Positions 59,644-64,000 of a DNA stretch of 64,000 nucleotides are shown piece after piece; within the stretch, counting starts at the first letter, position 1, and each line of letters begins with the position of its first letter. The notes beneath the pieces were generated by a model that was not told the DNA's origin, ran no database searches, and saw only the letters and a list, made by a program, of their open reading frames with translations. Made by a program: the position numbers and the translations under genes. This stretch comes from Bog-473 sp049513455 (lineage in GTDB: Bacteria; Actinomycetota; Acidimicrobiia; Acidimicrobiales; RAAP-2). Location: positions 62,001 to 126,000 of the forward strand of contig JBEKWB010000004.1 in NCBI GenBank assembly GCA_049513455.1. The letters are read 5' to 3'.

Positions 59644-60789
59644 TCACCTCGTGAGGATGACCACTCCGGCGTTGGCGCCGCGACCGACCGTGTGCGAGAG
59701 GGCCACCCGGGCGCCCTCCACCTGACGGGGACCACACTCGCCCCGCAGTTGGCGCACCAGCTCCACCACCTGTCCCAGGGCGGAGGCGCCGAGGGGTTCG
59801 CCCTTGGAGAGCAGGCCGCCACTCGGATTGACCGGCAACCGGCCGCCGAGGCTCGTAGCACCCGAGGCCAGGAGCTCCGCCGAACCACCGGGGTCACACA
59901 GCCCGATCTCCTCGTAGGACATGAGCTCACGGGCGGCATCGGTGTCCTGGCACTCGACCACATCGAGATCCTGGGGCCCCAGCGCGGCCTCCTCGAACGC
60001 AGCCGTCGCCGCCAGCGTGGTCGGGGAGGGTACGTCGTCGTCGGTCAGACCCGACAGCGGGGTGGATTCGCTCAGCACCGACCCGGGTAGGTGCGAACGC
60101 AGCACCGCCCCGGCGAGGGTGACCGGGGCAGGCGCCGGGTCGGCCCCCCGGCCGTCACGGGTGAGCACGACCGCCGCGGCCCCCTCGTTGGGCGAGCAGA
60201 GCATGAACAGGTGCAGCGGCTCGCACACCACCCGAGAGGCCAGGACCTCCTCGGCCGAGACCTCCTTTTGGAACATGGCGTCCGCGTTCGACGCGCCGTG
60301 CCGGCGGTTCTTGACCACCACCTGGGCCAGGTGCTCCTTGGTCACGCCGGAGGTCACGGTCAAGCGCTGGGCCCGCAGGGCGAAGAACGACGGGGTGGCG
60401 GCCAGCCCCGCCTCCTCCTGCCAAGGCTCGAAGAACGACGAGCGGATGATGCCCTTGGGCATCTTCTCCACCCCGAAGACGAGCACGGTGTCGTACTGCC
60501 CGGCCCTGATCGCCCCGGCGGCCAGCATCAGCGCCGCGCCGCCGCTGGCGCACCCGGCTTCGACGTCGACGATGGGCATGCCCGTCAGGCCGAGGCGGCT
60601 CAGCACCTTGTGGCCGGTGGCCACGCCCCCGTACGCCGTCCCGCAGAACGCAGCCTGGAATCCGCCCTTGGACACCGCCGCCTCCCGCAGCGCGGCCCGC
60701 ACGGCGTGCACGCCCATGTCGGTGGTGGAGACGCCCTCGAAACGGCCGAAGGGATGCATCCCCACCCCGGTGATCACGACGCCACTCAC
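59644..60789 (-). CDS. Thiolase-like lipid-transfer protein
   Basis: The 381-residue thiolase-fold protein has the nucleophile Cys C80 in VEAGCASGGAALMLA, ECQDTDAARELMSYEEIG in place of the NEAFA region, and GGLLSKGEPLGAS where typical thiolases have GHPxGA, so the active-site His is Glu (about E331). The second Cys near the C terminus is also absent (HTVGRGANAG). Such proteins of the SCP-x/Ltp group work with DUF35 partners, for example as side-chain aldolases of sterol breakdown. Its GTG start overlaps the upstream DUF35 gene stop. Confidence 0.85.
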   Translation of the reverse strand: MSGVVITGVGMHPFGRFEGVSTTDMGVHAVRAALREAAVSKGGFQAAFCGTAYGGVATGHKVLSRLGLTGMPIVDVEAGCASGGAALMLAAGAIRAGQYDTVLVFGVEKMPKGIIRSSFFEPWQEEAGLAATPSFFALRAQRLTVTSGVTKEHLAQVVVKNRRHGASNADAMFQKEVSAEEVLASRVVCEPLHLFMLCSPNEGAAAVVLTRDGRGADPAPAPVTLAGAVLRSHLPGSVLSESTPLSGLTDDDVPSPTTLAATAAFEEAALGPQDLDVVECQDTDAARELMSYEEIGLCDPGGSAELLASGATSLGGRLPVNPSGGLLSKGEPLGASALGQVVELVRQLRGECGPRQVEGARVALSHTVGRGANAGVVILTR

Positions 60790-61229
60790 GGCGTGTCGAC
60801 CGGATCGGGCGTGTCGACCGGATCGGGCGTGTCGACCGGACCGAAGGAGTAGGTCACGACCTCATTCCCGTCGGCATCGGTGTGCAGCGGCACGACGCGC
60901 AGTTCCATGGCCTGTCCGAGTGCGAGCGCAGCGGGATCGCTCACGGTCAGATGCGTGATGAGGCGGATCCCCTCGGGGAGCTCGACCACACCCACTCCGT
61001 AGGGGACGGGACCCCGGTACCCCGGGGGCGCCGCCGTGACCGCGGTCCAGGCCCACAACGATCCGGCGCCACTGAGCTGCGTCGGGAGCGGTCCTTCGGC
61101 GGCGCAGTACGGGCAGGTGTCGTGGCGGGGAAAGTGGTGGGCCCCGCACGCCGCACACCGGCTGCCCAACAGCGCCGGCGCGTCAGCATCGGTGAAGAGA
61201 CCCTCCCGCACCACGACGCGCCCGGCCAT
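60786..61229 (-). CDS. DUF35 OB-fold/zinc-ribbon protein
   Basis: The 147-residue protein has a zinc ribbon CAACGAHHFPRHDTCPYC (residues ~25-42) and an OB fold (GAGSLWAWTAVTAAPPGYRGPVPYGVGVVELPEG). DUF35 proteins bind thiolase-like enzymes and help substrate binding. Its C terminus is a repeat of DPVDTP units encoded by an 18-bp tandem repeat. ATG start. It overlaps the thiolase start and follows the LLM gene by three bases. Confidence 0.92.
   Translation of the reverse strand: MAGRVVVREGLFTDADAPALLGSRCAACGAHHFPRHDTCPYCAAEGPLPTQLSGAGSLWAWTAVTAAPPGYRGPVPYGVGVVELPEGIRLITHLTVSDPAALALGQAMELRVVPLHTDADGNEVVTYSFGPVDTPDPVDTPDPVDTP
60790..60843. repeat. 18-bp in-frame tandem repeat at the DUF35 gene end
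   Basis: Three 18-base units, GGCGTGTCGACCGGATCG with one variant third copy, start at 60790, 60808 and 60826. They are in frame and add the peptide PVDTPDPVDTPDPVDTP to the protein. The unit length keeps the frame, so copy number can change without loss of the gene. Confidence 0.9.
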
Positions 61230-61232
61230 TGC

Positions 61233-62108
61233 TCAGCCTGCCTTGGCGATGACGTCATCACTGAAGCGGCGCAGGTTGTCGACCTTGGTCTGTAGCGTCT
61301 CGGTGTCCGGCCCGACCTCGTAGGGGTAGCGGAAACCGACGATGACGTCGGTCACCCCCAGCTCCTCCAGCTTCTCGATGCCGTCGGGGCTGTAGGCGTC
61401 GAGCGAGATGACATGGATCTCGAAGTCCTTGTCGAGCGTGCCGTACTCGCGCCGGAGCTCGGTGAGGCGCGCGAGCAATCCGGGCAGGTCCTCCGGATCC
61501 CCGCCCCCGTGCAGCCATCCGTCCCCGACGCGGGCGGCCCGTCGCAGGGCCGCGTCGTGATGCCCCCCGATCAGGATCGGCACCGGCTTGGTTGGGACGG
61601 GGCACAATTTGATCGACGGGATTTCGAAGACATCGCCGTGGTACTCGAAGTAGTCCCCTCCCATCAGGCCGCGCAGCACATCGATCTGCTCGTCGATCCG
61701 CTTGCCGCGGCCCTCCCACGGTACGCCGCACACGGCGTAGTCCTCGGGCCAGGGGCTCGTCCCCACGCCGAGCAGGAGGCGGTTGCCGGTGAGCACGGCG
61801 GTGGAGGTGACCTGCTTGGCCACCAGGACCGGGTGGCGGATGGGGAGCTTGATGACGAAGGTGACGAAGCGCAACGTCTCGGTGACCGCCCCCATGGCCG
61901 GGATGATCGAGAACGGCTCGAGGAACGGCTTGCCGTCGAGGAACTCCCTCGTGCCGTCGGGATTGTACGGATAGCGGGCGTCGGACTCCTCGGGGTAGCA
62001 GATGCTGTCGGGCACGACCATGGAGTCGAATCCCGCCTCCTCGGCCGCCCGGGCCAAGGGCAGGTAATACGACGGATCGGTCATCGATTCGGCATACGAG
62101 AACCGCAT
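61233..62108 (-). CDS. LLM-class F420-dependent oxidoreductase
   Basis: The 291-residue protein is a luciferase-like monooxygenase-fold enzyme: ARAAEEAGFDSMVVPDSIC, FVTFVIKLPIRHPVLVAKQVTSTAVLTGNRLLLGVG and VPILIGGHHDAALRRAARVGDGW. The GVGTSPW and cofactor region suggest coenzyme F420 or FMN. It likely reduces a keto or enone group in lipid or steroid breakdown. A GGAGGTG sequence lies just before the ATG. It heads the operon with DUF35 and thiolase. Confidence 0.9.
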   Translation of the reverse strand: MRFSYAESMTDPSYYLPLARAAEEAGFDSMVVPDSICYPEESDARYPYNPDGTREFLDGKPFLEPFSIIPAMGAVTETLRFVTFVIKLPIRHPVLVAKQVTSTAVLTGNRLLLGVGTSPWPEDYAVCGVPWEGRGKRIDEQIDVLRGLMGGDYFEYHGDVFEIPSIKLCPVPTKPVPILIGGHHDAALRRAARVGDGWLHGGGDPEDLPGLLARLTELRREYGTLDKDFEIHVISLDAYSPDGIEKLEELGVTDVIVGFRYPYEVGPDTETLQTKVDNLRRFSDDVIAKAG

Positions 62109-62136
62109 GGCACCTCCAGGTGGAAGGGAATGGGAT

Positions 62137-63324
62137 ATGGGCACCACTGCCGCCTACCATCGGCACGTGCCCGTTCATCCTGCCACGGACGCCCCCGGTC
62201 ACGACCTGGTCTCCGGCGGCGTTTCCGGCGAGCTCCCCGGAGGGGCCGACCAAGTCATCGATCTCTCCCTGGTGGAACTCGAGGGCGAGGCCCGGCGCGT
62301 CATCGGGGAGATGGCCTACGCCTACTTCGCCGGCGGGGCCGACGACGAGCGGCTCTTGGCGGGGAATATCGAGGCGTGGGCCCGCTGGCAGCTCCATCCG
62401 AGGGTGCTGGCCGGCATAGCCGGCGTCGACCTGTCCACGACGTTGCTGGGCACGGCCGTCAGCTCCCCCGTGGTCATTGCGCCCACGGCCGTGCAGCGGC
62501 TGGCCCACGGTGAGGGGGAGACCGCCACGGCGCGCGGCGCGGCCGCCGTCGGGGCACTGATGGTGCTGTCCTCACTCGCCAGCTGCTCGCTCGAAGAGGT
62601 GGCGGCGGCGGCCCCCGGCGCGCCCCGGTGGATGCAGGTGTACATCCTGCGCGACCGGGCTCGCACGGTCGACCTGGTCCGGCGGGCCGCCGCCCACGGC
62701 TACGGCGCGCTCGTCCTCACCGTCGATACGGCGGTGTCGGGCCTCCGCCTCAGGGAGTTGCGTGGCGGTGTCCGCCTGCCGCCGGATCTGGCCCTGCCCA
62801 ACGTGGCCGGGGGCAGCGCGCAGCGCGCCCACGATGGTGGGTTGATGGCGGTGGTGACCCGCGAGTTCGAACCGTCGCTGACCCCCGACGACATCGGCTG
62901 GCTCGCCGGCCTCAGCGACCTCGCGGTGGTGGTCAAGGGTGTCCAGCGGGCCGACGACGCCCTGCGGTGCGTCGAGTCCGGGGCCGCGGCGATCGTCGTG
63001 TCCAACCACGGGGCGCGGCAGCTGGCCGACGCCCCGGCGACGGCGGACATTGTGGGCGAGATAGCCGATGCCGTCGGGGATCGGGCCGAGGTGTACGTCG
63101 ACGGTGGGATCCGGCGGGCGCCCGACGTCATGAAGGCGCTCGCACTCGGGGCCCGGGCCGTGCTGATCGGGCGGCCGTCCCTCTGGGCACTGGCCGCCGG
63201 CGGGGCGGACGGGGTGGCGTCGCTTCTGCGTTGGTACGAGACGGAGCTACGGCGGACGATGGCCCTCTGCGGTGCGGCCACCATCGAGGGGATCGATCGC
63301 TCCCTCGTGCGGCGGGCGCCGTGA
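62137..63324 (+). CDS. FMN-dependent alpha-hydroxy acid dehydrogenase
   Basis: The 395-residue protein belongs to the glycolate/lactate oxidase family: YAYFAGGADDERLLAGN, VIAPTAVQRLAHGEGE, the FMN strand VVKGVQRADDALRC and the catalytic His and Arg in IVVSNHGARQLADAPAT, then YVDGGIRRAPDVMKALALGA. Most members have SNHGGRQLDGAPA, so two positions differ. It oxidises 2-hydroxy acids. Divergent from the LLM gene by 28 bases; ATG after GGAAGGGA. Confidence 0.93.
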   Translation: MGTTAAYHRHVPVHPATDAPGHDLVSGGVSGELPGGADQVIDLSLVELEGEARRVIGEMAYAYFAGGADDERLLAGNIEAWARWQLHPRVLAGIAGVDLSTTLLGTAVSSPVVIAPTAVQRLAHGEGETATARGAAAVGALMVLSSLASCSLEEVAAAAPGAPRWMQVYILRDRARTVDLVRRAAAHGYGALVLTVDTAVSGLRLRELRGGVRLPPDLALPNVAGGSAQRAHDGGLMAVVTREFEPSLTPDDIGWLAGLSDLAVVVKGVQRADDALRCVESGAAAIVVSNHGARQLADAPATADIVGEIADAVGDRAEVYVDGGIRRAPDVMKALALGARAVLIGRPSLWALAAGGADGVASLLRWYETELRRTMALCGAATIEGIDRSLVRRAP

Positions 63325-63334
63325 TGGTGGACCG

Positions 63335-64000
63335 GTGACCGCGGGCGTGCCGAGCGGCAGCGCCGATGACTTCGCCCATATGTGGGCGTGGTTCGCCACC
63401 CACTGCCACGACACGTCCCCGCTCTACGAACGAATTTGCCTGGCCGTGGCCGGCGACCGTGCGCTCCTCGAGTACCTCCGCACCGTGCCCCCGTCCGGGC
63501 AGCTTCCGCCCGCACTCCTCGCCGCCGTCCACTACCTGGTTCTGGAGGGCGCGGACCCTGCGTTGGCGGCGATCTACGCCGGGGAGGCACACGAGGATCC
63601 CGGGCCACTGTTCCTCGACTTTTGGCGCGGCCACCGGGACGCGGTCGACCACATTCTGGCCACCCGTCACATTCAGACCAACGACTGTGGCCGCAGTGCG
63701 CTGATCGCTCCGGCGCTGACCTGGTTGGCGTCCCAGGTGGACGGGGAGTTGGCGTTGGTCGACGTGGGTGCGAGTGCGGGGCTGAACCTGCGGTGCGACC
63801 GCTACCGGATCGACTACGGCTCGTGCGGCGCCACCGGACCGGCCGACTCCCCCGTCAGGATCGACTGCCAGATCGTAGGCGGGCGGCCCCCGATCGCCCC
63901 ACGACTGCCACCCATCGTGTCCCGGATCGGCATCGACCGCTCGCCGGTCGATCTGGACGATCCCGACGACGTGCGCTGGCTGCTGGCATGCGTCTGGCCC
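63335..64000 (+). CDS. DUF2332 family protein, 5' part
   Basis: The frame is open from the GTG at 63335 to the right edge (222 residues) with no stop. It has LLAAVHYLVLEGADPALAAIY, RHIQTNDCGRSALIAPAL, LVDVGASAGLNLRCDRYRIDYG (a Rossmann/SAM-like glycine motif), and RSPVDLDDPDDVRWLLACVWP, all typical of DUF2332. Function unknown, although the GASAG motif suggests a methyltransferase-like fold. An ATG at 63323 is not usable because its frame stops at once. Confidence 0.88.
   Translation, partial: MTAGVPSGSADDFAHMWAWFATHCHDTSPLYERICLAVAGDRALLEYLRTVPPSGQLPPALLAAVHYLVLEGADPALAAIYAGEAHEDPGPLFLDFWRGHRDAVDHILATRHIQTNDCGRSALIAPALTWLASQVDGELALVDVGASAGLNLRCDRYRIDYGSCGATGPADSPVRIDCQIVGGRPPIAPRLPPIVSRIGIDRSPVDLDDPDDVRWLLACVWP

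Overview
The window is 64 kb of very GC-rich bacterial chromosome with tightly packed genes, many GTG starts and many 1-4 base stop/start overlaps. Gene content (mycobacterial-type SerC, eukaryote-like IleRS, an F420-type LLM oxidoreductase, SCP2 and DUF35/lipid-transfer thiolase genes, DUF2277, DUF2332, GatCAB) points to the phylum Actinomycetota. The mix of a citramalate-type isoleucine route, greA joined to leuCD and several small conserved proteins suggests class Acidimicrobiia, but that rank is an inference. No rRNA, convincing tRNA, CRISPR array, intact insertion sequence or prophage was seen; the window is mostly housekeeping and lipid/acyl-CoA metabolism.

Layout. 1-3 kb: the end of an NlpC/P60 peptidase, a divergent Lgt-like membrane protein and an acyl-CoA ligase. 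3-8.7 kb: a DinB-like protein, then a minus-strand acyl-CoA block (enoyl-CoA hydratase, PaaI thioesterase, acyl-CoA dehydrogenase, alpha/beta hydrolase) with a palindrome matching the KstR consensus upstream of the hydratase. 8.7-28.7 kb: a large amino-acid block with leuB-ilvE-cimA, greA-leuC-leuD, leuA, serA, an aspartate-type aminotransferase, serC, ilvB-ilvN-ilvC and ilvD. 28.7-42.7 kb: a decayed TnpB fragment, a TetR regulator, esterase-gatC-gatA-gatB, an SCP2 protein, an MFS exporter, a HIT-like protein, a PASTA Ser/Thr kinase, mnmA-ligA and a cysteine desulfurase. 42.7-53.4 kb: succinate-semialdehyde dehydrogenase, an acyl-CoA ligase, a sirtuin, a PuuD/PuuA-like divergent pair, a VOC protein, an FkbM methyltransferase, an FGGY kinase and a YceI/MarR divergent pair. 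53.4-64 kb: ileS, HAD phosphatases, glutathione peroxidase, a quinone oxidoreductase, a thiolase-DUF35-LLM run, an FMN 2-hydroxyacid dehydrogenase and the start of a DUF2332 gene.

The most informative result is a set of three transcription attenuators hidden in the gaps upstream of the branched-chain operons. Each has a 12-15 codon leader peptide whose last codons encode branched-chain residues that fit the operon behind it: Leu-Leu-Leu before leuA, Ile-Leu-Val-Leu-Val before ilvBNC, and Val-Gly-Ile-Ile before leuB-ilvE-cimA. In each case a GC-rich hairpin starts right after the leader stop codon and is followed by an intrinsic terminator with a T run. The leaders are too short for ordinary gene callers and several control codons (ATT, GTA, CTT) look rare for this GC content. 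Together they suggest that the cell meters leucine, isoleucine/valine and total branched-chain supply separately by ribosome stalling.

Secondary observations: a histidine-rich N-terminal extension on citramalate synthase, a thiolase with Glu where the active-site His normally sits, a TnpB RuvC-III fossil, a perfect MarR-type palindrome, several unannotated small proteins, and short tandem duplications (11-22 bp units) that cluster at gene ends.
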